Assembly (NCBI GenBank): GCA_025965195.1
Contig: JAOPXK010000007.1
Span: 1-47,269, forward strand
Source of the DNA: Marmoricola sp.
GTDB lineage: Bacteria; Actinomycetota; Actinomycetes; Propionibacteriales; Nocardioidaceae
Direction: 5' to 3'
Length of the DNA: 47,269 nt
In this document: positions 1 through 8,923 of the stretch, in pieces
Layout: every line of letters starts with the position of its first letter
Position numbering within the stretch: the first letter of the stretch is position 1
Program-made: the position numbers and the translations under genes
The notes under the pieces: model-generated
Database searches by the model: none
Told to the model about the DNA's origin: nothing
What the model saw: the letters and a program-made list of their open reading frames with translations, nothing else

Positions 1-114
1 GAACCGAGGTCCGCGACCCTGACATCGCCGGCGTCGGAGGGTGCAGCCCGTGATCCGCGGCAATTCCGTTACCAAACTCTCACTTCTCGGGCTGCGTCGG
101 CGCACGCGGCGGAC

Positions 115-120
115 TAGCCT
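115..120 (+). promoter_or_regulatory. Possible -10 element upstream of kgd
   Basis: The hexamer TAGCCT fits the actinobacterial TANNNT -10 pattern and lies 65 nt before the kgd GTG start, which would give a leader of about 58 nt. No convincing -35 hexamer is visible. The rest of bases 1-185 shows no credible gene on either strand. Confidence 0.35.
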
Positions 121-185
121 TGTCTGCGGCGCCGACCGCGACGTCACCACCTAGCACACAGCATCGGAAGAGGCGAAAGTAAGCC

Positions 186-3100
186 GTGCCTGAGCCAGAA
201 GAAGGCAACCCACTCGCAGCGTTCGGAGCCAACGAATGGCTCGTCGACGAGATGTACGAGCAGTACCAGAAGGATCCGAACGCCGTGGATCCGGCCTGGT
301 GGGACTTCTTCGCGTCGTACAAGAACGGTGCTCCTGAGTCGAACGGGACCGCGCCGGTGGCATCGCCCGTGGCAGCGCCGGCTGCGACTCCGGCTGCGGC
401 TCCGACCGTTCCGACGCCGGTCGCCACCCCGTCACCGGCTCCGACCCCGGCCGCGGTGACCGCACCGGTGCCGGTCGCGCCGACGACGCCGACCGCCCCG
501 CCGGTCCCGAAGGAGGCCGCGAAACCGGCCCCCGCGGCTGCGACCGACGAGCCGACGTACACGCTGCTGCGCGGTATCGGCGCGGCCACCGCGAAGAACA
601 TGGATCTCTCGCTGGCGGTCCCGACCGCGACCAGCGTCCGCAACATCCCGGTCAAGCTGCTCTGGGACAACCGCATCGTGATCAACAACCACCTCAAGCG
701 CGCCCGCGGCGGCAAGGTCTCGTTCACCCACCTGATCGGTTACGCGATCGTCAGGGCGGTCCGCTCGCTGCCCGAGATGAACAACACCTTTGCCGAGATC
801 GACGGCAAGCCGAACATGGTTACGCCAGCCCATATCAACCTCGGACTGGCGATCGACCAGCAGAAGGCCGACGGCACCCGGCAGCTGGTGGCGCCGTCGA
901 TCAAGGCCTGCGAATCCATGGACTTCGCCCAGTTCTGGGTGGCGTACGAGGAGATCGTCCGCAAGGCCAAGGACAACAAGCTGACCATGGACGACTACTC
1001 CGAGACGACGATCAGCCTCACCAACGTCGGCGGCCTCGGCACCAACAACTCGGTGCCGCGCCTGATGCAGGGCCAGGCAGCGATCATCGGTGTCGGCTCG
1101 ATGGACTACCCGCCGGAGGCACAGGGCGCGTCCGAGGAGACGATCACCCGCAACGCGATCAGCCGGATCATGACGATCACCTCGACCTACGACCACCGGG
1201 TCATCCAGGGCGCGCAGTCCGGTGAGTTCCTGGGCCGGGTGCACAAGCTGCTGCTCGGCGAGGAGGGTTTCTACGACGAGATCTTCCGGGCGCTGCGGAT
1301 CCCCTACGAGCCGATCCACTGGGCGGTCGACGTCTCAGCCAACCACGACGACGACGTCAGCAAGCAGGCCCGGATCCTCGAGCTGATCCACGCCTACCGG
1401 GTCCGCGGCCACCTGATGGCCGACACCGACCCGCTGGAGTACAAGCAGCGCAGCCACCCCGACCTCGAGGTCGAGTCGCACAACCTGACCCTGTGGGACC
1501 TGGACCGCGAGTTCGCCACCGGCGAGTTCGGCGGCGAGCGCCGGTTCATGAAGCTGCGCAACATCCTCGGCATCCTGCGCGACTCGTACTGCCGCACCGT
1601 CGGCATCGAGTACATGCACATCCAGGACCCGGACCAGCGTCGCTGGATCCAGGAGCGCGTCGAGCAGCCGCACCAGAAACCGCCGCGCGAGGAGCAGCTC
1701 CGGATCCTGCTCAAGCTCAACCAGGCCGAGGCGTTCGAGACCTTCCTGCAGACCAAGTTCGTCGGGCAGAAGCGGTTCAGCCTCGAGGGCGGCGAGACCA
1801 CCGTCGCGGTGATCGACGAGATCTGCGAAGCCGCTGCCGAGGTCAGCCTCGACGAGGTCGCCATCGGGATGGCGCACCGCGGCCGGCTCAACATGCTCGC
1901 CAACATCGTCGGCAAGTCCTACAACCAGATCTTCCGCGAGTTCGAGGGCAACATCGACCCGCGCACGGTCCAGGGCTCCGGCGACGTGAAGTACCACCTC
2001 GGCGCCGAGGGTGAGTTCACTGCCGGATCCGGCGACAAGATCAAGGTCTCGATCGCCGCGAACCCGTCCCACCTCGAGACCGTCGACCCGGTCCTGGAGG
2101 GCATCGCCCGCGCCAAGCAGGACGTGCTCAACAAGGGCGCCGCGTTCCCCGTGCTGCCGCTGCTCGTGCACGGTGACGCAGCCTTCGCCGGCCAGGGCGT
2201 GGTGGCGGAGACGCTGAACCTCTCGCAGCTGCGCGGCTACCGCACCGGCGGCACGATCCACGTGATCGTGAACAACCAGGTCGGCTTCACCACCTCACCG
2301 GCCTCGTCGCGCTCGTCGCTGTACTGCACCGACGTCGCGCGGATGGTGCAGGCGCCGATCTTCCACGTCAACGGTGACGACCCCGAGGCGTGCATCCGGG
2401 TCGCCCGGCTCGCGTTCGAGTACCGGCAGGCGTTCAAGAAGGACGTCGTCATCGACCTCGTCTGCTACCGCCGTCGCGGTCACAACGAGGGCGACGACCC
2501 GTCGTACACCCAGCCGCTGATGTATGACCTGATCGAGCAGAAGCGCTCGGTGCGCAAGCTCTACACGGAGTCGCTCATCGGTCGTGGTGACATCACCGTC
2601 GAAGAGGCCGAGCAGGTCCTCAAGGACTACCAGCAGCAGCTGGAGCGGGTGTTCACCGAAGTCCGCGAGGCGGACAAGGCGCCCGACGAGTGGACCACGG
2701 TCCCCGACTACCCCGAGAAGCGTGTCGGCGAGACGACCACGGCGATCTCCAAGGAGGCCATGAAGCGCATCTCGGACGCACACGTGAGCCCGCCCCCGGG
2801 CTTCACCGTGCACCCGAAGGTGCTGCCGCAGCTGCAGCGCCGTGCGGCCGCGATCAACTCCGGCCCGATCGACTGGGGCACCGGCGAGATCCTCGCGTTC
2901 GCGTCGTTGCTGATGGACGGCCGGCCGGTGCGGCTGTCCGGCCAGGACTCGCGTCGCGGCACGTTCGTGCAGCGGTTCGCGACGATCATCGACCGGGTCA
3001 ACGCCAACGAGTGGACCCCGCTCGCCAACCTGACCGAGGACCAGGGCCAGTTCTACGCCTATGACTCGCTGCTCTCGGAGTACGCCGCCCTCGGGTTCGA

Positions 3101-3890
3101 GTACGGCTACTCCGTCGCCCGGCCCGATGCCCTCGTGCTGTGGGAGGCCCAGTTCGGCGACTTCGTCAACGGCGCCCAGATCGTCATCGACGAGTACATC
3201 ACCGCCAGCGAGCAGAAGTGGGGCCAGCAGTCCGGCGTCGTACTCCTGCTCCCGCACGGCTACGAAGGCCAGGGCCCGGACCACTCCTCGGCCCGCATCG
3301 AGCGGTTCCTCGCGATGGCCGCCGACGACGCGTTCGTGGTCGCCCAGCCGTCAACCCCGGCCAGCCACTTCCACCTGCTGCGTCGGCACGCGCTCGGCGA
3401 GGAGCACCGGCCGCTGATCATCTTCACTCCGAAGTCGATGCTCAAGCGCAAGGAAGCCGCCTCGCAGCCGGAGGCGTTCACCGAGGGCTCGTTCGCACCA
3501 GTGGCCGGCGACACCATCGCCGACCCGGCCAAGGTGACCAAGGTGCTGCTCTGCAGCGGCCGGATCACCTGGGACCTGATGGTCGAGCGCACCAAGCGCG
3601 AGGGCGACGACACGACCACCGCGATCGTGCGGATCGAGCAGCTCTACCCGCGTCCACTCGACGAGCTGCAGTCCGAGCTCGGCCGGTTCCCGAACCTCGG
3701 GGAGGTCCGCTGGGTGCAGGACGAGCCGCTGAACATGGGCCCGGCTCCGCACTTCCAGGTGAACCTGTTCCCCGAGCTCGACCACGACGTCAAGGTGATC
3801 TCCCGGGTCGCGTCCTCGTCTCCGTCGGTGGGCCAGCACTCCCGCCACGTGGCGGAGCAGAAGGACCTGATGGACAGGGCATTCAGTTGA
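186..3890 (+). CDS. kgd: Multifunctional 2-oxoglutarate decarboxylase / dehydrogenase E1-E2 (Kgd/SucA type)
   Basis: A 1234-residue TCA-cycle enzyme that decarboxylates 2-oxoglutarate with thiamine diphosphate and, with E3 and an E2 partner, feeds succinyl-CoA formation. Domains in order: a short E1 N-terminal motif ([16 protein letters not shown]), a Pro/Ala/Thr-rich linker at about residues 55-120, an E2-type acyltransferase core at about 125-365 ending in the DHRVIQGAQ catalytic motif, then the full E1 dehydrogenase with the diphosphate-binding stretch GDAAFAGQG...NNQVGF. There is no lipoyl domain, as expected for the actinobacterial fusion, and the length matches mycobacterial Kgd (about 1230). 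The start is GTG, with GGAAGAGG about a dozen bases upstream. A DUF6104 gene follows 18 bp downstream. It may act as decarboxylase, carboligase or dehydrogenase; sequence alone does not decide. Confidence 0.96.
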   Translation: MPEPEEGNPLAAFGANEWLVDEMYEQYQKDPNAVDPAWWDFFASYKNGAPESNGTAPVASPVAAPAATPAAAPTVPTPVATPSPAPTPAAVTAPVPVAPTTPTAPPVPKEAAKPAPAAATDEPTYTLLRGIGAATAKNMDLSLAVPTATSVRNIPVKLLWDNRIVINNHLKRARGGKVSFTHLIGYAIVRAVRSLPEMNNTFAEIDGKPNMVTPAHINLGLAIDQQKADGTRQLVAPSIKACESMDFAQFWVAYEEIVRKAKDNKLTMDDYSETTISLTNVGGLGTNNSVPRLMQGQAAIIGVGSMDYPPEAQGASEETITRNAISRIMTITSTYDHRVIQGAQSGEFLGRVHKLLLGEEGFYDEIFRALRIPYEPIHWAVDVSANHDDDVSKQARILELIHAYRVRGHLMADTDPLEYKQRSHPDLEVESHNLTLWDLDREFATGEFGGERRFMKLRNILGILRDSYCRTVGIEYMHIQDPDQRRWIQERVEQPHQKPPREEQLRILLKLNQAEAFETFLQTKFVGQKRFSLEGGETTVAVIDEICEAAAEVSLDEVAIGMAHRGRLNMLANIVGKSYNQIFREFEGNIDPRTVQGSGDVKYHLGAEGEFTAGSGDKIKVSIAANPSHLETVDPVLEGIARAKQDVLNKGAAFPVLPLLVHGDAAFAGQGVVAETLNLSQLRGYRTGGTIHVIVNNQVGFTTSPASSRSSLYCTDVARMVQAPIFHVNGDDPEACIRVARLAFEYRQAFKKDVVIDLVCYRRRGHNEGDDPSYTQPLMYDLIEQKRSVRKLYTESLIGRGDITVEEAEQVLKDYQQQLERVFTEVREADKAPDEWTTVPDYPEKRVGETTTAISKEAMKRISDAHVSPPPGFTVHPKVLPQLQRRAAAINSGPIDWGTGEILAFASLLMDGRPVRLSGQDSRRGTFVQRFATIIDRVNANEWTPLANLTEDQGQFYAYDSLLSEYAALGFEYGYSVARPDALVLWEAQFGDFVNGAQIVIDEYITASEQKWGQQSGVVLLLPHGYEGQGPDHSSARIERFLAMAADDAFVVAQPSTPASHFHLLRRHALGEEHRPLIIFTPKSMLKRKEAASQPEAFTEGSFAPVAGDTIADPAKVTKVLLCSGRITWDLMVERTKREGDDTTTAIVRIEQLYPRPLDELQSELGRFPNLGEVRWVQDEPLNMGPAPHFQVNLFPELDHDVKVISRVASSSPSVGQHSRHVAEQKDLMDRAFS

Positions 3891-3908
3891 GCTTGACCAG
3901 CCGAGGTC

Positions 3909-4088
3909 ATGTACTTCACTGACCGAGGCATCGAGGAGCTCGACAAGCGCCGGGGTGACGAGGACGTCACCCTGGCGTGGGTGGCCGAACGGCTGCAGGA
4001 GTTCTGCGACATCAACCCGGAGTTCGAGACCGCCGTCGAGCGCTTCGCCACCTGGCTGGCGCGTCACGACGATCCGGACGACGAGTAG
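3909..4088 (+). CDS. Small DUF6104-like protein
   Basis: A 59-residue soluble, acidic protein beginning MYFTDRGIEELDKRRGD and ending in an Asp/Glu-rich tail (HDDPDDE). It carries the pattern of the short actinobacterial family I recall as DUF6104, which often sits just after kgd. It starts 18 bp after the kgd stop and is probably cotranscribed. There are no membrane segments or known catalytic motifs. Its function is unknown; constant linkage to kgd suggests an accessory or regulatory role, but that is inference. Confidence 0.8.
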   Translation: MYFTDRGIEELDKRRGDEDVTLAWVAERLQEFCDINPEFETAVERFATWLARHDDPDDE

Positions 4089-4117
4089 CCCTCCGGCGTG
4101 GTGACGCCGGGCGCGAC

Positions 4118-4288
4118 CTAGCGGGCGTGCAGGTCGTGCAGCACGCGCTCGAGGTCGACGTCGCAGCTGAGATCGGTGCCGAGCGGTATGCCGGGCAGGC
4201 CGGCGGTCCGCCGGTGGTTGCGCTCGACCAGTGCGACGACCGCACCGAGCAGCAGGATCAGGACTGCGAAGGCAAGTAGGGTGCTCAT
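4118..4288 (-). CDS. Small single-pass membrane protein
   Basis: A 56-residue protein starting MSTLLAFAVLILLLGAVVAL, one hydrophobic helix at about residues 3-21, followed by a basic stretch (VERNHRR) and a short soluble tail. The positive charges after the helix predict the tail inside the cell. It is transcribed away from the AraC-type regulator gene and shares its intergenic region, including the palindrome at 4309-4340, so that regulator may control it. A CAAACT hexamer lies 7 nt before the ATG. I do not recognise the family. Confidence 0.55.
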   Translation of the reverse strand: MSTLLAFAVLILLLGAVVALVERNHRRTAGLPGIPLGTDLSCDVDLERVLHDLHAR

Positions 4289-4308
4289 GGCACTAAGTTT
4301 GCGACCGT

Positions 4309-4340
4309 CGACATTCCTGCCACGAGTGGCAGGAATGTCG
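4309..4340. promoter_or_regulatory. Perfect 14-bp-arm palindrome, AdpA-like double site
   Basis: The arms CGACATTCCTGCCA and TGGCAGGAATGTCG are perfect reverse complements separated by CGAG. Each arm holds TGGCAGGAAT, matching the AdpA consensus TGGCSNGWWY at 9 of 10 positions, with the two sites inverted and their centres 14 bp apart. A weaker third half-site (reverse complement TGGCAGAAAA) lies at 4352-4361. It sits between the small membrane gene and an AraC regulator that has AdpA architecture, so an operator for that regulator is likely. Confidence 0.7.
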
Positions 4341-4382
4341 TAGTTCGTCGATTTTCTGCCATATTGATGCGACACTGCATGG

Positions 4383-5366
4383 ATGGCCCTGAAAACCGTT
4401 GCCGTCGTCGTTCCGCACCGCTGCGCGATGTTCGAGTTCGGGGTGATCTCCGAGGTGTTCGGCATCGACCGCACCGACGAGGGCGTGCCCGCGATGGAGT
4501 TCCGGGTCTGCTCGGAGTTCCCCGGCGAGCCGATCGAGATGCGCAACGGCGTCACGATGATCACGCCGTACGGACTGGACGGGCTGGTCGGAGCCGACCT
4601 GGTCTGCGTGCCGGCCTGCGACTACGACGTACCCACCTCGCCGGCCCTCATCGCGGCCCTCCAGCAGGCCCATGCCGCTGGCTCCCGGATGCTCTCGGTC
4701 TGCTCAGGGGCGTTCCTGCTCGGCGAGGCCGGTCTGCTCGACGGTCGCCGGTGCACGACGCACTGGAAGCACGCCGATGAGCTCGCCCGGCGCTATCCCG
4801 AGGCCGAGGTTGACCCGGGCGTGCTGTTCGTCGACGACGGCGACGACCTGATCACCAGTGCGGGCACGGCCGCGGGCATCGACGCCTGCCTGCACCTGAT
4901 CCGGTGCGAGCTCGGTGCCGATGTCGCCACCAAGGTCGCGCGCCGGATGGTGGTGCCTCCGCAGCGGGAAGGCGGCCAGCGCCAGTACATCTCGTTGCCC
5001 GTGCCGGAGATGTCGGACTGCAGCCTCGAGCCGTTGCTGATCTGGATGCGCGAGAACCTCCACGAGGAGCAGCCGGTCCGCGACCTGGCCAAGCGATCCT
5101 CCATGTCCGAGCGCACCTTTGCGCGTCGCTTCTCTGCCGAGACGGGCACCACCCCCGCGCGCTGGCTGCTGCTGCAGCGGCTGCACCATGCGCGCACGCT
5201 GCTGGAGAAGACCGACCTCGGAGTCGAGGCGGTTGCTGCTCGCGCCGGCTTCGGGTCAGCCGCGCTGCTGCGCCACCACTTCAACACCCACGTCGGCGTC
5301 GCGCCGGGCGACTACCGCCGATCGTTCCGGTGCAACGAACCGGAGAGCGGCGACAACGTCGCCTGA
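4383..5366 (+). CDS. AraC-family regulator with DJ-1/PfpI domain (AdpA/FtrA/GlxA type)
   Basis: A 327-residue transcription regulator. The N-terminal half (about 5-190) is a DJ-1/PfpI-like, ThiJ-type domain with the nucleophile-elbow-like stretch LSVCSGAFLLGEAGLL, used for dimerisation or ligand sensing rather than catalysis. The C-terminal 100 residues hold two helix-turn-helix motifs of the AraC type (RDLAKRSSMSERTFARRF; VEAVAARAGFGSAALLRHHF). This is the domain layout of Streptomyces AdpA and of FtrA/GlxA regulators. There is no Shine-Dalgarno; GACACT lies 6 nt before the ATG, so the message may be leaderless. The palindrome upstream suggests self-regulation. Which targets it controls cannot be told from here. 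Confidence 0.88.
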   Translation: MALKTVAVVVPHRCAMFEFGVISEVFGIDRTDEGVPAMEFRVCSEFPGEPIEMRNGVTMITPYGLDGLVGADLVCVPACDYDVPTSPALIAALQQAHAAGSRMLSVCSGAFLLGEAGLLDGRRCTTHWKHADELARRYPEAEVDPGVLFVDDGDDLITSAGTAAGIDACLHLIRCELGADVATKVARRMVVPPQREGGQRQYISLPVPEMSDCSLEPLLIWMRENLHEEQPVRDLAKRSSMSERTFARRFSAETGTTPARWLLLQRLHHARTLLEKTDLGVEAVAARAGFGSAALLRHHFNTHVGVAPGDYRRSFRCNEPESGDNVA

Positions 5367-5368
5367 GC

Positions 5369-5620
5369 TCAGTCGGTCAGGTCCTCCGGGTCCTCGGCGT
5401 CGAGCACCTTCGTCGTACCGACCTCCTGGTCGGACTCAGCCTTGACAGCAGCGTCACGGATCTCGAAGACCTCCGTGGCGAGCCCGCCGACGGCGTTCGC
5501 GATGTCACGTACGGCGTTGGTGAGGATCGTCGCCACCTGACCGACCGTGGTGGCTGTTGCGTCGACGGCGTCCTGCAGGGCGTCCTTGCGGATCTCGTTC
5601 TTGCTCAGGTTGTCCTTCAT
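5369..5620 (-). CDS. Small helical acidic protein, unknown function
   Basis: An 83-residue protein starting MKDNLSKNEIRKDALQDA. Residues 10-62 form one long predicted amphipathic helix rich in Ala, Val, Thr and Asp (for example VGQVATILTNAVRDIANAVG), followed by an acidic tail. It loosely resembles phasins and other surface-coating helices, but I cannot assign it. The start was chosen because GGCAGGA precedes this ATG; an upstream in-frame ATG lacks support. It ends 3 bp from the AraC regulator stop on the other strand and lies downstream of the desaturase in the same direction, so it may be the last gene of that operon. Confidence 0.6.
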   Translation of the reverse strand: MKDNLSKNEIRKDALQDAVDATATTVGQVATILTNAVRDIANAVGGLATEVFEIRDAAVKAESDQEVGTTKVLDAEDPEDLTD

Positions 5621-5709
5621 TGCAGTCCTGCCTGTCGAAGATAGGAACAACTCAAGTGTGTGCTCACGCCCGCGTCGCCACAACTGCGGGACGGCATTTG
5701 TGACCGGAC

Positions 5710-6876
5710 TCATGCAGCATTCGGTACGGCGACGGGTCCGGTCGGCTCGGCGGCTGACGTGCGGGTGGGCAGTGCCAACTTGCAGATCTTGCGGGCGACG
5801 CTGAAGAGCTGCTTGCCGAGCGGCCCGGTGTTGTAGGCGATGCCGTACTTCTCGCAGATCGTCCGAACCTCTGCGGCGACCTCGGGATAGCGCCGGGCCG
5901 GCAGGTCCGGGAACAGGTGGTGCTCGATCTGGTGCGACAGGTTCCCGGTGAGGATGTGGAAGGTCTTGCCACCGGTGATGTTCGCCGAGCCAAGGATCTG
6001 CCGGTAGTACCAGTGGCCGCGGGACTCGTCCTCGGTCTCCTTCTCGGTGAACGTCGAGACACCCGCCGGGAAGTGGCCGCAGAAGATGATGTTGAACGCC
6101 CAGATGTTGCGGACCAGGTTGGCGGTCGCATTGCCAGCGAGCGTGCTCAGGAAGAACGGGCCGGTCAGCGCCGGGAACAGCAGGTAGTCCTTCAGCGTCT
6201 GGTTACCGATCTTGCGGAGCATGCCGCGGTGCAGCGGCTTGGTCTCCGACCACTTCTTCTTGCCGGTCAGGATCAGGTCTGCCTCGAGGTCGTGCATCGC
6301 GACGCCCCACTCGAAGCCGACCATCAGCAGGAACGCATAGAGCGGGTTGCCCAGGTAGTAGGGGTTCCACTTCTGGTCCTCATCCATCCGCAGAATCCCG
6401 TAGCCGATGTCGCGGTCCTTGCCGAGGATGTTCGTGTAGGTGTGGTGGATGTAGTTGTGCGAGTACTTCCACTGCTCGCCCGGGCAGACGTTGTCCCAGT
6501 CATAGATGCGCGAGTTCAGCTTCGGGTCACCCAGCCAGTCGTACTGGCCGTGCATCACGTTGTGGCCGATCTCCATGTTCTCGAGGATCTTGCTGATGCT
6601 CAGCGCGGCGACGGCGAGGGGCCAGGCCGGCGGCAGGTAGAACAGTGCGCGACCCGCGACCTCGAACTGCTGCTGACGCTTGACGATGTTGCGGATGTAC
6701 GTCGCGTCCTCCTCGCCGAGCGACGCGATGATCCGCTGGCGGATCACGTCCATCTCGACACCGAACTCGTCGAGCTGCTCGCGGGTGAGTCGCGGGTTCT
6801 TGGGGTCCGAGGCGGCGACGGTGACGTTCCGCCGTACAGGCTCGGTCTTCACGGACGTGCTGATCGTGGCAGTCAT
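5710..6876 (-). CDS. Membrane acyl-CoA fatty acid desaturase (DesA3-like)
   Basis: A 388-residue di-iron membrane desaturase that would insert a cis double bond into a long acyl chain, probably stearoyl-CoA delta-9. All histidine boxes are visible: H105-x3-H109 (GHNVMHG), H140-x3-HH145 (HNYIHHTY) and H315-x3-HH320 (HQIEHH), plus H268. Hydrophobic segments near 76-95 and 175-195 fit the family fold. AAAGGA sits upstream of the ATG. The gene lies about 100 bp downstream of, and in line with, the [2Fe-2S] reductase that would feed it electrons, as in M. tuberculosis Rv3229c/Rv3230c. A long hairpin (6910-6975) separates the two genes. Confidence 0.93.
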   Translation of the reverse strand: MTATISTSVKTEPVRRNVTVAASDPKNPRLTREQLDEFGVEMDVIRQRIIASLGEEDATYIRNIVKRQQQFEVAGRALFYLPPAWPLAVAALSISKILENMEIGHNVMHGQYDWLGDPKLNSRIYDWDNVCPGEQWKYSHNYIHHTYTNILGKDRDIGYGILRMDEDQKWNPYYLGNPLYAFLLMVGFEWGVAMHDLEADLILTGKKKWSETKPLHRGMLRKIGNQTLKDYLLFPALTGPFFLSTLAGNATANLVRNIWAFNIIFCGHFPAGVSTFTEKETEDESRGHWYYRQILGSANITGGKTFHILTGNLSHQIEHHLFPDLPARRYPEVAAEVRTICEKYGIAYNTGPLGKQLFSVARKICKLALPTRTSAAEPTGPVAVPNAA

Positions 6877-6909
6877 GACTGATTCCTTTCGGTTGGTCGT
6901 TGGCGTGTT

Positions 6910-6975
6910 GGATAGTCCGAGACGTTCTGGCCCTGATTCGGGTCCTCCAAGGGGCCATTTCGTCTCGGACTATCC
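6910..6975 (-). terminator. 15-bp perfect inverted repeat after the reductase stop
   Basis: GGATAGTCCGAGACG (6910-6924) is perfectly repeated in inverse at 6961-6975, one base after the reductase stop codon; TGGCCC/GGGCCA inside extends the fold. No T-run follows, so it may be a partial terminator, an RNA-stabilising or processing hairpin that sets reductase/desaturase ratios, or a pair of operator sites. The choice is open. Confidence 0.5.
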
Positions 6976-6976
6976 G

Positions 6977-8080
6977 TCAAATTGCTAGTGCGCAGTCGCC
7001 TACGGGGGCGGAGACGCAGATCCGGATGTCCTCATCGGGCAGCGAGGACTCTTCGCCGGTGAGGATGTTGCGGACGGTGCCCTCGGTCTTGGTCGAGACG
7101 CACGAGAAGCAGATGCCCATCCGGCAGCCGAAGTCCGGCTTCAGCCCGAGGGCCTCGGCCTGCTCGAGCAGGCTGGCGCCGGTGTTGCTGGCCGACCGGC
7201 CGGACCGGGTGAACGAGACGTCGCCTTCGGTCGACCCGCCGGCGATCGCGCCGGTGGAGATCTTGAAGAACTCCATCCGCAGCCGCGGCGACTCGGCGTA
7301 CGCCTCGGCGACCAGCCGGATCAGGCCGGCGGGGCCGCACGCCCAGGTGTCGGTGTCGCGGTAGTCCGGGACGAGATCGGCGAGCTCCTCGGCGGTGAAG
7401 AAGTTGTCTCCGTGCCGAAGATGTACGTCGATCCCGTTGTCCTGCTCGGCGATCTCGGCGAGCTCGGCGGCGAAGATCTGATCCTCGGGCGACCTGGCGT
7501 AATGCAGGAAGGTGACCTTCCGGTTGGCGTGCCCGTTGTAGCCATCACGCAGCAGGGTCCGGATCTGGGACATCACCGGAGTGATGCCGGAGCCACCGGA
7601 GATCATCAACAGATGACTGTTCGTCGGTGTCGCCGGGCTCTCGACCAGCGTGAAGTCGCCGTCCGCCTGGCTCAGGTGCAGCAGCTGTCCGGGCCGGGCG
7701 TCGTTGACGAGGAACTTCGACACGCTCTGCCGCCCCGCCGGCGCCTCCTTGTTGGCGCGCACGGTGATCGTGAACCGCTCGCCCGGGAGCGATGCGGCCG
7801 ACGAGATCGAGAAGCAGCGCGTGATCCTACGAGCGTCACTGCCCGGCAGCTCCACCCCGACCTGGACGTACTGGCCGGCCCGGTGGCCGCGCCAGGTGTT
7901 GGTGGGTTGCAGGGTCAGAGTCGCCACCCCGTCGACCTCGGGAGTGCTGTCGACGATGCGGGCGCGCACCTCGGTGGCAGCCCACATCGGGTTGATCTGC
8001 TCGAGGTAACGGTCCACGCCGTGCGGTGAGGTGAGCGCCGCGAGAGCTCTGGACCCGAGGATCCGTTCGGTGATCGGCAT
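6977..8080 (-). CDS. Ferredoxin reductase with C-terminal [2Fe-2S] domain, desaturase partner
   Basis: A 367-residue NAD(P)H-dependent electron donor. It has an FAD-binding barrel with the motif ARRITRCFSISSA, a nucleotide-binding domain (LLMISGGSGITPVMSQI) and a plant-type ferredoxin domain at the C-terminus with Cys-x4-Cys-x2-Cys (GCRMGICFSC) and a late fourth Cys (RICVSAP). This matches the Rv3230c type that drives the DesA3 desaturase. The ATG at 8080 was chosen because GGAGGA lies 5 nt before it; a GTG at 8092 would put that signal inside the gene. A 26-bp operator lies immediately upstream. Confidence 0.9.
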   Translation of the reverse strand: MPITERILGSRALAALTSPHGVDRYLEQINPMWAATEVRARIVDSTPEVDGVATLTLQPTNTWRGHRAGQYVQVGVELPGSDARRITRCFSISSAASLPGERFTITVRANKEAPAGRQSVSKFLVNDARPGQLLHLSQADGDFTLVESPATPTNSHLLMISGGSGITPVMSQIRTLLRDGYNGHANRKVTFLHYARSPEDQIFAAELAEIAEQDNGIDVHLRHGDNFFTAEELADLVPDYRDTDTWACGPAGLIRLVAEAYAESPRLRMEFFKISTGAIAGGSTEGDVSFTRSGRSASNTGASLLEQAEALGLKPDFGCRMGICFSCVSTKTEGTVRNILTGEESSLPDEDIRICVSAPVGDCALAI

Positions 8081-8097
8081 GCTGTCCTCCACTCAAA

Positions 8098-8123
8098 TTT
8101 CAGTGAACATGTGTTCACTGAAA
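8098..8123. promoter_or_regulatory. Perfect 26-bp operator, FabR/DesT-like
   Basis: The arms TTTCAGTGAACA and TGTTCACTGAAA are perfect reverse complements around TG. The core AGTGAAC-N4-GTTCACT closely resembles the site I recall for the Pseudomonas desaturase repressor DesT. It begins 17 bp before the reductase start codon and lies between that gene and a FabR/DesT-like TetR gene, so it is the probable operator of the desaturation operon. Confidence 0.78.
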
Positions 8124-8226
8124 CTATGGCCGGGAACCCACGGCGAGGTCAAGGAACGCTGACGTGATGCCGCACACGGAAGCGACCCGGAGCCGCTCCC
8201 GGTGCACGAACGTCCACCCGGCCGTT

Positions 8227-8232
8227 TACGCT
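8227..8232 (+). promoter_or_regulatory. -10 hexamer of the TetR gene
   Basis: TACGCT lies 6 nt before the ATG at 8239, predicting a leaderless message and fixing the start there rather than at the GTG at 8164. It is about 100 bp from the operator. Confidence 0.5.
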
Positions 8233-8238
8233 GGAGCC

Positions 8239-8892
8239 ATGACTCGAGCCAGTTCCGGGCCCGCGGCAACGGCGGTGAGCCGCGGTGACCGCAAGGAGCG
8301 CACCCGCCGGGCGATCCTCGATGCGGCGCTCTCCCTGTGCGCCGAGTCCGGGCTTGCCGGGCTCTCGCTGCGGCAGGTCGCCAAGGAGGTCGGCATCGTG
8401 CCGACCGCGTTCTACCGGCACTTCGCGTCGATCGACGAGGTCGGGCTGGCCCTTGTCGACGAGTCGTTCGTGTCACTGCGCGAGATGCTCCGCGACGTAC
8501 GCCGGGGGCGGCCCGAACCAGCGCAGATCATCGCCCGCTCGGTCGAGGTGCTCGACGAGCACGTGCGCCAGAAGCGGGCCCACTTCGGCTTCATCGCCCG
8601 CGAGCGCGTCGGTGGGACGCCAGTCGTCCAGACCGCCGTCCGCCAGCAGCTCGACCTGTTCGAGCGCGAGCTCGCGACCGACCTGGTCCGGCTCACCGGC
8701 ACCGAACGGTGGTCGAACGACGACCTGCAGGTACTGGCCAACCTGATCGTCACGGCGATGGTCTCGACCGCCGAGGCGATCCTGCTCGCGGCCGCGCGAC
8801 CGGGCGCCGAGAAGGACATCGTGAAGCGCGCGGAGACGCAACTGCGGATGGTCGTGGTGGGCGCGCTCAACTGGGAGTCCGACCACCCCTGA
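8239..8892 (+). CDS. TetR-family regulator of the FabR/DesT type
   Basis: A 217-residue repressor or activator. Residues about 14-64 are a TetR helix-turn-helix (LSLRQVAKEVGIVPTAFYRHF) followed by the block DEVGLALVDESFVSLREMLR, which I recall as closely similar to E. coli FabR and Pseudomonas DesT, both of which sense acyl-CoA saturation. The C-terminal half is the helical ligand domain. It is divergent from the reductase-desaturase operon with the perfect AGTGAAC-N4-GTTCACT palindrome between them. Control of membrane unsaturation is the expected role; ligand and sign of action are inferred. Confidence 0.88.
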   Translation: MTRASSGPAATAVSRGDRKERTRRAILDAALSLCAESGLAGLSLRQVAKEVGIVPTAFYRHFASIDEVGLALVDESFVSLREMLRDVRRGRPEPAQIIARSVEVLDEHVRQKRAHFGFIARERVGGTPVVQTAVRQQLDLFERELATDLVRLTGTERWSNDDLQVLANLIVTAMVSTAEAILLAAARPGAEKDIVKRAETQLRMVVVGALNWESDHP

Positions 8893-8923
8893 CCACCCTG
8901 ACCTCTCGGGCGGCCCTGGCTCC

